Below the pieces are notes generated by a model. That model saw only the letters and a program-made list of their open reading frames with translations. It searched no databases and was not told where the DNA came from. From contig NZ_ML133569.1 of NCBI RefSeq assembly GCF_003985125.1, positions 124,001 to 188,000 of the forward strand: a DNA stretch of 64,000 nucleotides, in the 5' to 3' direction. The position numbers were made by a program, and so were the translations under genes. Positions 55,203 through 63,674 of this stretch are shown piece after piece. Each line of letters starts with the position of its first letter. The stretch's first letter is position 1. Source of the DNA: Rhizobium phaseoli (GTDB lineage: Bacteria > Pseudomonadota > Alphaproteobacteria > Rhizobiales > Rhizobiaceae).

Positions 55203-56270
55203 GTGCCCGATATGATTGATGATCTACGTATCCTCGAGATCACCCCGCTGACCAAACCCGCAGATATCATTGCGGAAATCCCCCGAACCGTTGCCGTCAG
55301 CGAGACGGTGACCAGCAACCGTCATGCGATCCATAAGATTCTCGAGGGAGAAGACGACCGCCTGATCGTCGTCATCGGCCCTTGCTCCATCCACGATCCT
55401 GCTGCGGCGCGCGAATATGCCGAGCGGCTGGCGGAACAGCGGCAGCGCTTTTCCCGCGATCTCGAAATTGTCATGCGCGTCTATTTCGAAAAGCCCCGCA
55501 CCACAGTCGGCTGGAAAGGCTTGATGAACGATCCGCATCTCGATGGCAGCTACCGCATCGAGGAAGGGCTTCGGATTGCCAGGCGCCTGCTGCTCGACGT
55601 CAATGCCATGGGCCTGCCCGCTGGCGTCGAATTCCTCGAGACGATCACGCCGCAATACATTGCCGACCTCGTCAGCTGGGGCGCGATCGGCGCGCGCACG
55701 ACCGAAAGCCAGATCCATCGCCAGCTCGCCTCCGGCCTCTCCTGCCCGATCGGATTCAAGAACGGCACGGATGGCAGCGCCCGCGTGGCGCTCGATGCCA
55801 TCCTCGCCGCGTCGCAGCCGCATCACTTCCCCGCCGTCACCAAGGACGGCCAGGCTGCTATTGCCTCAACGAAGGGCAACGAGGACTGCCACATCATCCT
55901 GCGCGGCGGCAAGCGCCCGAATTATGACGCTGCCGATGTCCAGGCGGTGGTCAGCGAAGCCGTCAAGCTCGGCGTGGATCCGCGCATCCTCATCGACGCC
56001 AGCCATGCCAACAGCAGCAAGGATCCGATGAACCAGCCGCGGGTGGTCAAGGACGTCGCCGGACAGATCGCCGCCGGCAACCGCGACATCAAGGGCATGA
56101 TGATCGAAAGCAACCTCGTCGCTGGCCGCCAGGATTTGATTCCCGGCAAGCCGCTGGTCTACGGCCAATCCATCACCGACGGCTGCATCGACTGGGACAT
56201 GTCGGTCGCGGTGTTGGAAGACCTGGCGAAAGCCGCCCGCGAGCGGCGCAAGGCAGCTCTCGCTGCCTGA
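55203..56270 (+). CDS. aroG: 3-deoxy-7-phosphoheptulonate synthase, type I (AroFGH family)
   Basis: This is a 355-residue protein, E. coli AroG-like in length and motifs: VIGPCSIHDPAAAREYAERL, MRVYFEKPRTTVGWKGLMND, ARTTESQIHRQLASGLSCPI, FKNGTDG and the metal-binding IDASHANSSKDP. It condenses phosphoenolpyruvate and erythrose 4-phosphate, the first step of the shikimate pathway. The GTG at 55203 has AGGAG seven bases upstream. A leader peptide and attenuator precede it. An unrelated type II DAHP synthase gene lies about 7.4 kb downstream on the other strand. Confidence 0.96.
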   Translation: MPDMIDDLRILEITPLTKPADIIAEIPRTVAVSETVTSNRHAIHKILEGEDDRLIVVIGPCSIHDPAAAREYAERLAEQRQRFSRDLEIVMRVYFEKPRTTVGWKGLMNDPHLDGSYRIEEGLRIARRLLLDVNAMGLPAGVEFLETITPQYIADLVSWGAIGARTTESQIHRQLASGLSCPIGFKNGTDGSARVALDAILAASQPHHFPAVTKDGQAAIASTKGNEDCHIILRGGKRPNYDAADVQAVVSEAVKLGVDPRILIDASHANSSKDPMNQPRVVKDVAGQIAAGNRDIKGMMIESNLVAGRQDLIPGKPLVYGQSITDGCIDWDMSVAVLEDLAKAARERRKAALAA

Positions 56271-56297
56271 GTGGCCGCATCAGTTGCCGCAAACAAA

Positions 56298-56326
56298 CCC
56301 CACCGCCCATTCACAGGGCGGTGGGG
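56298..56326 (+). terminator. long hairpin after aroG
   Basis: CCCCACCGCCC and GGGCGGTGGGG form a perfect 11-bp stem with a seven-base loop, 27 bases after the aroG stop. There is no T run, but a second bulged hairpin (CCGCA-CGAG / CTCG-TGA-TGCGG, about 56328-56356) follows at once. Confidence 0.65.
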
Positions 56327-56430
56327 ACCGCACGAGATCAGGAGACTCGTGATGCGGCAAAACGTCAGTTGAAACCCAATGCTGCCAACACATACTTGCG
56401 TACGTGACACGCATTCACTCAGAGCGTCAG

Positions 56431-57056
56431 ATGGCAGGCAAATTCGGAAAGATGATCTACTACGAGATCGGACCCACGCGCAGTGATCGCGGGGATGGAT
56501 GGGATTTAATGAATCGCGACCGGCTGCAGTCTGATGGCGGTTGGCTCAAATTGAAGAATGCTTGGCCAGACGGTCGGGGGTCTTGCCAAGGGGGCCCTGG
56601 ACACTTCCCGACTATCTTGAGCCGCCTCATTTCGTCTTCGATAGACGCCTTGGACGTCCCCCTCATGATTCCGGCATGCGCGACGGGCTCTTCCTGATCT
56701 CGGCCAAGATGAAGTCGCTTCTTGAGGAACTGGCACCGGATGCTTGGGACTATAGGCCATGTTCAACGAGTTATCGAAACGGTCAGCCTGCTCCAGAGCT
56801 TTGGATAGGCAGCGTTGTAAGAGCTTTCAAAGAAGCGGTGGACCTTGAGAATTCGAACATCAAAGTTTCGGCTTACGGCCTATATCTCCCTCCGATGTAT
56901 CCGCAAAAGATGGAACTGGCTCTCAAGTCGGAAGTCATCGGTTCCGCGAATTGCTTTCGCCTTCGGGAATATCCAATCTCTGCTTTCTGCGACGATAATT
57001 TCCGAGAGCGTTGCAAAGAAGCTGGATTGCGAGGGATTTCCTTCGAAAGAGTTTGA
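56431..57056 (+). pseudogene. Imm11/DUF1629-like protein gene, frameshifted
   Basis: The first part (AGKFGKMIYYEIGPTRSDRG, then DGWDLMNRDRLQSDGGWLKL) reads in one frame to about 56575. The protein then continues in a frame shifted by -1 (VLPRGPWTLPDYLEPPHFVF to the end FRERCKEAGLRGISFERV). The shift coincides with the G run CGGGGGT near 56576. The joined sequence would be about 208 residues and resembles the Imm11/DUF1629 immunity-like family, which ends with an AGL-G-x-x-F motif. No toxin gene is adjacent. A terminator (57169-57204) follows. Base composition is lower in GC than the neighbours. Confidence 0.6.
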
Positions 57057-57168
57057 AAGGAGCGCCACCCGAATAGGAGGGTTAGCGCTCCAGTGCGTAA
57101 CCGCGCTCGCTACATTTCTTCGAGCGCTCTGTGCGACGACAACTCCAATACTTATGCGACGTTGTTTG

Positions 57169-57204
57169 GCCCACGATTCACCAAAAATCGCGTGGGCAAT
57201 TTTT
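57169..57204 (+). terminator. terminator after the Imm11-like pseudogene
   Basis: GCCCACG (57169-57175) pairs with CGTGGGC (57191-57197), followed by AATTTTT. It lies 12 bases before the next start codon. Confidence 0.65.
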
Positions 57205-57216
57205 AAAGCGGATGAT

Positions 57217-57612
57217 ATGCAAAAACGCTTCCTCGCCGAGCTACTAGAAAAGCGGAGAAAGTCGCCTTCAGCGCGAAGAGCCTTTATTATCGCCGCACCG
57301 ATTGCCGTGCTCGTCACGATCTCGTACGCCATCGATCCGGGCCGAAAGATAATGTTGGCTTTGTGCTTGATGTATAGCATCTTCATCGCACCAAAGGCTA
57401 CAGAGGGCGTCATTACAAAGTTGAGACACGTCTATATCCTTGCGGTGGTGACATTTCCGTTCTTAGCCATTACCGAGTATTTCCAGTCAGGCGACACCCT
57501 AGTAGTTGGATGGCTGATGGTCTTCTCAGTGTTAAGTTATCAGTTCGGTCATGGAAAATTCATCGACGATTTGGCAAAAGCGGCTCGTGCCCGGCGGAAG
57601 CGAGATCAATGA
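57217..57612 (+). CDS. small multi-pass membrane protein, accessory
   Basis: This is a 131-residue protein with about four hydrophobic segments: AFIIAAPIAVLVTISYAI, IMLALCLMYSIFIAP, VYILAVVTFPFLAIT and LVVGWLMVFSVLSYQF, between basic ends (LLEKRRKSPSARRAF, AARARRKRDQ). I do not recognise a family. The region is AT-richer than its surroundings, with more A/T-ending codons, suggesting acquisition by transfer. The ATG at 57217 has a weak GCGGA site; an ATG at 57154 in the same frame is possible but would place the terminator inside the gene. Confidence 0.6.
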   Translation: MQKRFLAELLEKRRKSPSARRAFIIAAPIAVLVTISYAIDPGRKIMLALCLMYSIFIAPKATEGVITKLRHVYILAVVTFPFLAITEYFQSGDTLVVGWLMVFSVLSYQFGHGKFIDDLAKAARARRKRDQ

Positions 57613-57700
57613 GGCCAGATGATTCGTCCCATCCGGCAAAGGCCTTTCATCTTAACTTCCTGACCTCACCGCCCCATCATCAAATGGCGGTCCGCCGCTC

Positions 57701-58531
57701 TCAAGAGTTCACCGGAAAATACCTGACATAGGCAAATTCGTCACCGTCCGGTGACCAGCAGGGCACATTGATTGTGCCCTGCCCGCCAAATAGCTCGAAC
57801 AGCGTCTTCAGGTTGCCGCCATCCATATCCATCAGCCGCAGCCGCACGTCGAGATCGCGCGGGTGGTCAAAAACGCTGGGGTCGTAGGACAGGATCAGCA
57901 CCTTGTCATTCTTGGGCGATGGATGGGCGAACCAGTTGCCCTGATTGTCCGAAGTCACCTGTTCGAGGCCGGTGCCATCGGGATGGATGCGCCAGATCTG
58001 CATGAGCCCGGTGCGGCTGGAGTTGAAGTAGATCCATTGCCCATCGGCGGAATAATCCGGCCCGTCGTTGCGGCCCTCGCCATGCGTCAGCCGCGTCTCG
58101 ATACCGCCGTCGACGGAGATCGTATAGATGTCGAAGAGGTCGTCGCGGATGCCGCAATAAGCGAGCTGGCGCCCATCCGGCGACCAGCCGTGCCAATAGG
58201 AGGGCTGATTTTCCGTAACGAGCCGCGGCGTGCCGCCTTCGATCGGCAGGATGTAGATCGACGACTTGCCGAACTCGCTCTTGTCGGAAATGACGATCTC
58301 GGTGCCGTCAGGCGAGATGCCGTGATCATTGTTGCAGTTGACGGCAAAGCCGGTGTCGACCTGAATAACCTCGCCGCCATCGAGCGGCAGCCGGAAGAGC
58401 AGCCCGTCGCCATTCAACAGGAGATAGGAGCCGTCGGGAGCAAAATTCGGCGCTTCCACCAGCCGATCAGTCTGCCAGACCTCACGCGCCCTGCCCGTCT
58501 TGACATTATAGATCTCGACCGAGCTGCGCAT
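57701..58531 (-). CDS. TolB-like beta-propeller protein
   Basis: This is a 276-residue protein made of repeated PD40/WD40-like blades: APNFAPDGSYLLLNGDGLLF, HGISPDGTEIVISDKSEFGK, WHGWSPDGRQLAYCGIRDDL, GPDYSADGQWIYFNSSRTGL and VPCWSPDGDEFAYVRYFPVN. Unlike TolB of the Tol-Pal complex it has no signal peptide and no extra N-terminal domain, so it is probably cytosolic. Its partner or ligand is unknown. It lies 45 bases downstream of nadE on the same strand and may be co-transcribed. Confidence 0.85.
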   Translation of the reverse strand: MRSSVEIYNVKTGRAREVWQTDRLVEAPNFAPDGSYLLLNGDGLLFRLPLDGGEVIQVDTGFAVNCNNDHGISPDGTEIVISDKSEFGKSSIYILPIEGGTPRLVTENQPSYWHGWSPDGRQLAYCGIRDDLFDIYTISVDGGIETRLTHGEGRNDGPDYSADGQWIYFNSSRTGLMQIWRIHPDGTGLEQVTSDNQGNWFAHPSPKNDKVLILSYDPSVFDHPRDLDVRLRLMDMDGGNLKTLFELFGGQGTINVPCWSPDGDEFAYVRYFPVNS

Positions 58532-58576
58532 GTCTGCTCCTCCCTGATATCGATTGCGTCAGCGATCTCGATTGCG

Positions 58577-60256
58577 TTAGCGATCCCGGAACCGGTTGGT
58601 GATGGGATAGCGCCGGTCGCGCCCGAAATTCTTCTTGGTGATCTTCACGCCCGGCGCCGATTGCCGGCGCTTGTACTCCGCGAGATACAGCAGGTGCTCG
58701 ACGCGGTGAACGGTCGCGACGTCATGGCCGCGCGCGACGATCTCCTCGACCGCCATCTCCTTCTCGACCAGGCATTCGAGAATATCGTCGAGAACAGGAT
58801 AGGGCGGCAGCGAATCCTGGTCCTTCTGGTCGGGACGCAGTTCGGCGGACGGCGCCTTGTCGATGATATTCTGCGGGATCACCTCGCCTGACGGCCCCAG
58901 CGCACTCGGCGGCACATTCTCGTTGCGCCAGCGGGACAGCGCATAGACCTGCATCTTGTAGAGGTCCTTGATCGGGTTGAAGCCGCCGTTCATGTCGCCA
59001 TAGAGCGTGGCGTAGCCGACCGACATTTCCGACTTGTTGCCCGTCGTCACCACCATCGCGCCGAACTTGTTGGAGATCGCCATCAGGATGACGCCGCGCG
59101 CGCGGCTCTGCAGGTTCTCCTCGGTGATGCCGCTATCCGTGCCCTCGAAGAGATCGGAAAGCGCGCTGCTGAAACCCGTCACCGGCTGCTCGATCGGCAC
59201 GATATCGTAGCGGCAGCCGAGCGCCTTGGCGCAATCGGCCGCGTCCTTCAGCGAATCCTCCGAGGTATAGCGGTAGGGCAGCATAACGGTGCGCACCCGC
59301 TCCTCGCCGAGTGCATCGACGGCGATGGCCGCGCAGATCGCCGAGTCGATGCCGCCGGAAAGGCCGAGAACGACGGTCTTGAAGCCATTCTTGTTGACGT
59401 AATCGCGAAAGCCGAGCAGGCAGGCGCGGTAATCGGCCTCCTCGCCCTCGGGGATACGCGCCATCGGCCCTTCGGCGCAGTGCCAGCCGCTTTCGCCGCG
59501 CTTCCACGTCGTCACCGCCAGCGCCGTCTCGAACTCGCTCATCTGGAAGGCAAGCGACTTGTCGGCATTGAATGCAAAACTCGCACCGTCGAAGACGAGC
59601 TCGTCCTGGCCGCCGAGCTGGGCGGCATAGATCAACGGCAGACCGGTCTCAATCACCTGCTTCAGCACCACCTGATGACGGATATCGACCTTGCCGCGGT
59701 AGTAAGGAGAACCATTCGGCGACAGCAGGATTTCCGCGCCGCTTTCGGCCAGCGTCTCGCAGACGCCGAGCTCGCCCCAGATATCCTCGCAGATCGGAAT
59801 ACCGAGCCTCACTCCGCGGAAATTGACCGGCCCGGGCATGGCGCCCTGATGGAAGACACGCTTCTCATCGAACTCACCGTAATTCGGCAGATCGACCTTG
59901 TCGCGCACTGCGATGACCTTGCCGCCGTCGAGCACGGCGACGGAATTATAACGCCCGTTCTCGTCCTGCCGGGGAAAACCGATGATGACGCCTGGCCCAC
60001 CATCGACGGTATCAGCGGCCAGGCTTTCGACCGCCTTCCAGCAAGCACGGATGAAGGCGGGCTTCAGCACCAGATCCTCCGGCGGGTAGCCGGAGATGAA
60101 AAGTTCGGTCAGGACGAGCAGATGCGCGCCCTCCCGGGCCGCATCGACGCGGGCCTCGCGTGCCTTGGCAAGATTGCCGGTGACATCGCCGACCGTTGGG
60201 TTGAGCTGGCCGATGGCGATGCGGAAGATATCAGAAAGAGCGTTTTCCTGTGTCAT
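58577..60256 (-). CDS. nadE: glutamine-dependent NAD+ synthetase
   Basis: This is a 559-residue protein. The N-terminal nitrilase-type glutaminase domain has the Glu-Lys-Cys triad in LVLTELFISGYPPEDLV, VRDKVDLPNYGEFDEKRVF and GIPICEDIWGELG. The C-terminal synthetase domain has the PPi-loop VLGLSGGIDSAICAAIAVDA and TTGNKSEMSVGYATLYGD. It makes NAD from deamido-NAD, ATP and glutamine in the last step of NAD synthesis. Length is normal for the two-domain form. Confidence 0.97.
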   Translation of the reverse strand: MTQENALSDIFRIAIGQLNPTVGDVTGNLAKAREARVDAAREGAHLLVLTELFISGYPPEDLVLKPAFIRACWKAVESLAADTVDGGPGVIIGFPRQDENGRYNSVAVLDGGKVIAVRDKVDLPNYGEFDEKRVFHQGAMPGPVNFRGVRLGIPICEDIWGELGVCETLAESGAEILLSPNGSPYYRGKVDIRHQVVLKQVIETGLPLIYAAQLGGQDELVFDGASFAFNADKSLAFQMSEFETALAVTTWKRGESGWHCAEGPMARIPEGEEADYRACLLGFRDYVNKNGFKTVVLGLSGGIDSAICAAIAVDALGEERVRTVMLPYRYTSEDSLKDAADCAKALGCRYDIVPIEQPVTGFSSALSDLFEGTDSGITEENLQSRARGVILMAISNKFGAMVVTTGNKSEMSVGYATLYGDMNGGFNPIKDLYKMQVYALSRWRNENVPPSALGPSGEVIPQNIIDKAPSAELRPDQKDQDSLPPYPVLDDILECLVEKEMAVEEIVARGHDVATVHRVEHLLYLAEYKRRQSAPGVKITKKNFGRDRRYPITNRFRDR

Positions 60257-60446
60257 GTCATTTATTTAGCCTGCGCCTTCCGTAACCGCAACACGTTGGC
60301 GGTCAAAGCGTTGCATCGCGTCGACGAATTTTTTGTGAACGCCGGTAGCATGACCTTGCGGCACCGATCCGCATTGCAATTTGCTGGCGGAGCAGAATAC
60401 TGGCGCCGAAATCCACTGCATCGACAACGGGCACCGGAAACAGGCC

Positions 60447-60977
60447 ATGTCTAATCTCTCGAACTTCATGCACCATCATTTCGACAAGCCGGCCGATGAA
60501 CTCGGCGACATCGAAAAACGCGTCCTGGCGAAAGCCCATGAGCGCAAGGTCATTTCGACCGACGTCAATGCCGCCTTCTCCGCCGAAGCTTCGTTCGGCG
60601 AGCGTGTCGCCGACGGCATCGCCCGTGTCGGCGGCTCCTGGTCCTTCATCATCGCCTTCCTGGCATTCCTCGGTGTCTGGACGATCATCAACACCATCCT
60701 CCTGGCGACCCGCGCCTTCGACCCCTATCCCTTCGTCTTCCTGAACCTGATCCTGTCGATGCTCGCCGCCATCCAGGCGCCGATCATCATGATGTCGCAG
60801 AACCGCCAGGCCGAGCGCGACCGCTTCGAGGCCGCAAAGGATTACGAAGTCAATCTCAAGGCCGAGCTCGAAGTGCTCTCCCTGCATCAGAAGATCGATA
60901 TGCACGTGCTGACCGAGCTGACGGCGCTGCGCGAGGACGTCGCTCGCCTCAGCGCCGCGCTTTCCGCCAGAAGCTAG
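60447..60977 (+). CDS. DUF1003 membrane protein
   Basis: This is a 176-residue protein with two membrane helices (SFIIAFLAFLGVWTIINTIL and PFVFLNLILSMLAAIQAPII) and the family motif MMSQNRQAERDRFEAAKDYEVNLKAE right after the second helix. A helical soluble tail follows. The role is unknown. The ATG at 60447 matches the family start (SNLSNFMHHHFDKPA). The stop overlaps the convergent GFA gene end by four bases. Confidence 0.9.
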   Translation: MSNLSNFMHHHFDKPADELGDIEKRVLAKAHERKVISTDVNAAFSAEASFGERVADGIARVGGSWSFIIAFLAFLGVWTIINTILLATRAFDPYPFVFLNLILSMLAAIQAPIIMMSQNRQAERDRFEAAKDYEVNLKAELEVLSLHQKIDMHVLTELTALREDVARLSAALSARS

Positions 60978-61372
60978 ACCGGATACCTGTCATATTGCGG
61001 CAGGCCATCCGTGATCTCGTAGAAATCGCCCTTGTCCGTGCAATAAATGTGGTGACTGAAGGAAAGCCCGGTCGGCTCGTCGAAGCTTCCGGCCAGCACC
61101 GAAACCTCCTGCGATTCATCACCCTGCCAGAATAATGCCGAGCCGCAATTCGCGCAGAAGCCGCGCTGCGCCTCACTGCTCGACCGATACCAGCGGACCG
61201 CTTCGGCGCCCTCCACCGAAAGAGCCCCGCGCGGCACGTTCGCCGCGGCATAATAAAACCCCGTCTGCCGGCGGCACTGGGAGCAGTGGCAGCCGACGAC
61301 GGGGCCGAGCTTGCCCGCAATCGAATATCGCACTGCGCCGCAAAGGCAGCCGCCTGTATGCCGTTCGCTCAT
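60974..61372 (-). CDS. GFA-family zinc protein
   Basis: This is a 132-residue protein with the GFA (glutathione-dependent formaldehyde-activating enzyme-like) zinc motifs: GGCLCGAVRYSIAGKLGPVV, CHCSQCRRQTG and FCANCGSALFWQG. Biochemical activity in this large family is mostly unproven. The ATG at 61372 has AGGAG six bases upstream. Confidence 0.88.
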   Translation of the reverse strand: MSERHTGGCLCGAVRYSIAGKLGPVVGCHCSQCRRQTGFYYAAANVPRGALSVEGAEAVRWYRSSSEAQRGFCANCGSALFWQGDESQEVSVLAGSFDEPTGLSFSHHIYCTDKGDFYEITDGLPQYDRYPV

Positions 61373-61667
61373 GATCGCTCCTCCATTTTGCTGGAGGTTG
61401 CCGCCGATCGCCACGGGCGTCAAATCCATTCCGTTCAACGAGAGATCAGAAAACTTGAAGCTCACTCGCGTCGTATCGACACGGCCAGGGCGACCTTCCG
61501 CTGTTGCCCGTCGACAACACCGACCGATCTCCTCACGTCACCAAGTTGAATTGATCGAGCTTCTCAGCGATACTGTAAGTCCAATTCATTCAACCTGTGG
61601 GAGACTGTCATGAGAGCGATCCTGTCCAAACAGAAAGGAAACATCGCCCACAAGGACATTCTGCCTC

Positions 61668-63506
61668 ATGAATATTCGGTTCTCCCGCGCGAGGAAAAGC
61701 TCGCGACGCCATAACCCTTTCCTGAAATTTTTTCTGCGCCATCCCGAGACCGCCGACCGCGGCCGGCGATGGGTGCGCGTGCGAAAATTTCTCTCCTACT
61801 ATCGCCCGCATCTGCCGCTGCTGTTGGCGGATCTGCTTTGTGCCATCCTCGTTGCCGGCACGGCGGTCGCCCTGCCGCTTTGCGCCAATATCGTCACCAG
61901 CCGTCTTCTGGCCCTGCCCGATGCGCCGCAGGCCTTCACCCAGATCCTGTTGATGGGCGGCGTCATGCTGGTCGTTCTGGCAGTCCAGATAGCCGCGATC
62001 TTCTTCGTCGATTATCGCGGCCACGTCATGGGCGCCCGCATCGAGGCGACGGTCCGGCAGGAGCTGTTCGAGCACTGCCAGAAGCTTTCCTTCAGCTTTT
62101 ACGACCGCCAGCGCACCGGCCAGCTGATGAGCCGCATCACCAATGACTCCCTTTGGTTGGGCGAGCTCTTCCACCATGGCCCCGAGGATCTCTCTATCGC
62201 CGTGCTGAAATATGGCGGCGCCATGCTGGTGCTGTTCTTCATCGATCCGGCATTGGCCAGCCTCATCCTGCTGCTGACCCCTGCGGCAGTGGCTTATGCC
62301 CTTTATTTCAACCGGCGCATGAACCGCGCGCTCGAAGCCAGCAAACGGCAGATCGCTGCCGTCAACGAGCGCGTGGAGGACGCGCTCGCGGGAATCCGCG
62401 TCGTCCAGTCCTTCGCCAACGAGGCGCTGGAACAAGAACGCTTCGCCGAGCAGAATCGTCGCTTTCTGCAAAGCCGCGCCGATGGCTACCGCAGCGAAGC
62501 ATGGTTTTCGGTCGGCACCGAAAGCTTCGCCCAGCTCGTCACCATACTGGTGATCGTCGTCGGAGGCTTACGCATCCTAACAGCGCAGCTCACCGTCCCG
62601 GATATGCTGACCTTCCTGCTCTGCGTCGCCGTACTGGTCGATCCGGTGCAGCGGCTCGCCAATTTCGTGCGGCTCTGGCAGGAGGGCTATACCGGTTTCA
62701 TCAGAGCCATGGAAATCCTGGAGATCACTCCTGATATCACCGACCGGCCGGCCGCCCAGTCGATGCCGGTGCCAAGAGGCGAGATCAGTTTCTCCGACGT
62801 CGCCTTCGGCTACGAGGCCGATGGTCCACGCGTACTGGAGCGGCTGTCGCTCACCATCGCGCCCGGGGAGTTTGTTGCCCTGGTCGGCCCTTCAGGGGTC
62901 GGCAAGAGCACACTGTGCGCACTCATACCGCGCTTCTATGATGTCGAGGCCGGGGCGATCCGCATCGACGGTACCGATATCCGCGATGTGACACTGGCCT
63001 CGCTCCGGCGCCATGTCGGGGTGGTGCAGCAGGATGTCTACCTTTTTGCCGGCACCGTAGCGGACAACCTGCGCTACGGCAGGCCCGACGCCAGCGATGC
63101 CGAACTGGAAGCGGCGGCCCGGGCCGCCAATGCGCACGACTTCATCATCGCTCTGCCCCAGGGCTATGATACCGATATCGGCCAGCGCGGCGTCAAGCTT
63201 TCGGGCGGCCAGCGCCAGCGCATCACCATCGCCCGCGCCTTCCTCAAGGATCCGGAGATTCTGATCTTCGACGAGGCGACCAGCGCGCTCGACAATGAGA
63301 GCGAACGGGCGGTGCAGCAGGCGCTGCTGAGCCTGGCGAACGGGCGAACCACGCTGGTCATCGCCCATCGCCTGTCGACCGTCCGCCATGCCGACCGCAT
63401 CCTGGTGCTGACGGGCGACGGCATCGTCGAACAGGGCACGCATGACGATCTGATGACGCAAGGCGGCGTTTACGCGAACCTTCACAGTGTTCAGGCCAGC
63501 ATCTGA
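61668..63506 (+). CDS. ABC exporter, membrane and ATPase domains fused
   Basis: This is a 612-residue half-transporter. Residues about 45-330 hold six membrane helices (LLLADLLCAILVAGTAVALP onward). The ATPase half has Walker A GPSGVGKSTLCALIPRFYD, Q-loop GVVQQDVYLFAGTVADNLRY, signature VKLSGGQRQRITIARAFLKD, Walker B EILIFDEATSALD and the switch His in IAHRLSTVRHADRI. It acts as a dimer to move lipids, drugs or peptides outward. There is no partner transporter nearby. The N-terminus is basic (FSRARKSSRRHNPFLKFF). Confidence 0.93.
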   Translation: MNIRFSRARKSSRRHNPFLKFFLRHPETADRGRRWVRVRKFLSYYRPHLPLLLADLLCAILVAGTAVALPLCANIVTSRLLALPDAPQAFTQILLMGGVMLVVLAVQIAAIFFVDYRGHVMGARIEATVRQELFEHCQKLSFSFYDRQRTGQLMSRITNDSLWLGELFHHGPEDLSIAVLKYGGAMLVLFFIDPALASLILLLTPAAVAYALYFNRRMNRALEASKRQIAAVNERVEDALAGIRVVQSFANEALEQERFAEQNRRFLQSRADGYRSEAWFSVGTESFAQLVTILVIVVGGLRILTAQLTVPDMLTFLLCVAVLVDPVQRLANFVRLWQEGYTGFIRAMEILEITPDITDRPAAQSMPVPRGEISFSDVAFGYEADGPRVLERLSLTIAPGEFVALVGPSGVGKSTLCALIPRFYDVEAGAIRIDGTDIRDVTLASLRRHVGVVQQDVYLFAGTVADNLRYGRPDASDAELEAAARAANAHDFIIALPQGYDTDIGQRGVKLSGGQRQRITIARAFLKDPEILIFDEATSALDNESERAVQQALLSLANGRTTLVIAHRLSTVRHADRILVLTGDGIVEQGTHDDLMTQGGVYANLHSVQASI

Positions 63507-63560
63507 ATTCTGACAGCTCGACCATCAGAGCGTCGATATGGCTGGCCATCAACACGCTCG

Positions 63561-63599
63561 GTCATCCTCGGCCTTGTGCTGCACAAGGCCGAGGATGAC
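63561..63599. repeat. 39-bp perfect palindrome
   Basis: The arms GTCATCCTCGGCCTTGTGC and GCACAAGGCCGAGGATGAC (19 bp each) flank a single T with no mismatch. Similar GTCATCCTCGG palindromes are common in rhizobial and agrobacterial gaps. It also lies 55 bases after the ABC exporter stop and may act as its terminator. Confidence 0.8.
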
Positions 63600-63626
63600 G
63601 CCGAGTGAAAGGTCAGCCTTGTGAAC

Positions 63627-63653
63627 AAAAAAGCCCGGGAGAACCGGGCTTTT
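63627..63653. terminator. bidirectional terminator
   Basis: AAAAGCCCGG and CCGGGCTTTT pair around GAGAA, giving T runs on both strands. It serves the type II DAHP synthase gene ending at 63675 and perhaps the ABC exporter gene. Confidence 0.85.
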
Positions 63654-63674
63654 CGTCATCCGTCCGGCCCAGTC

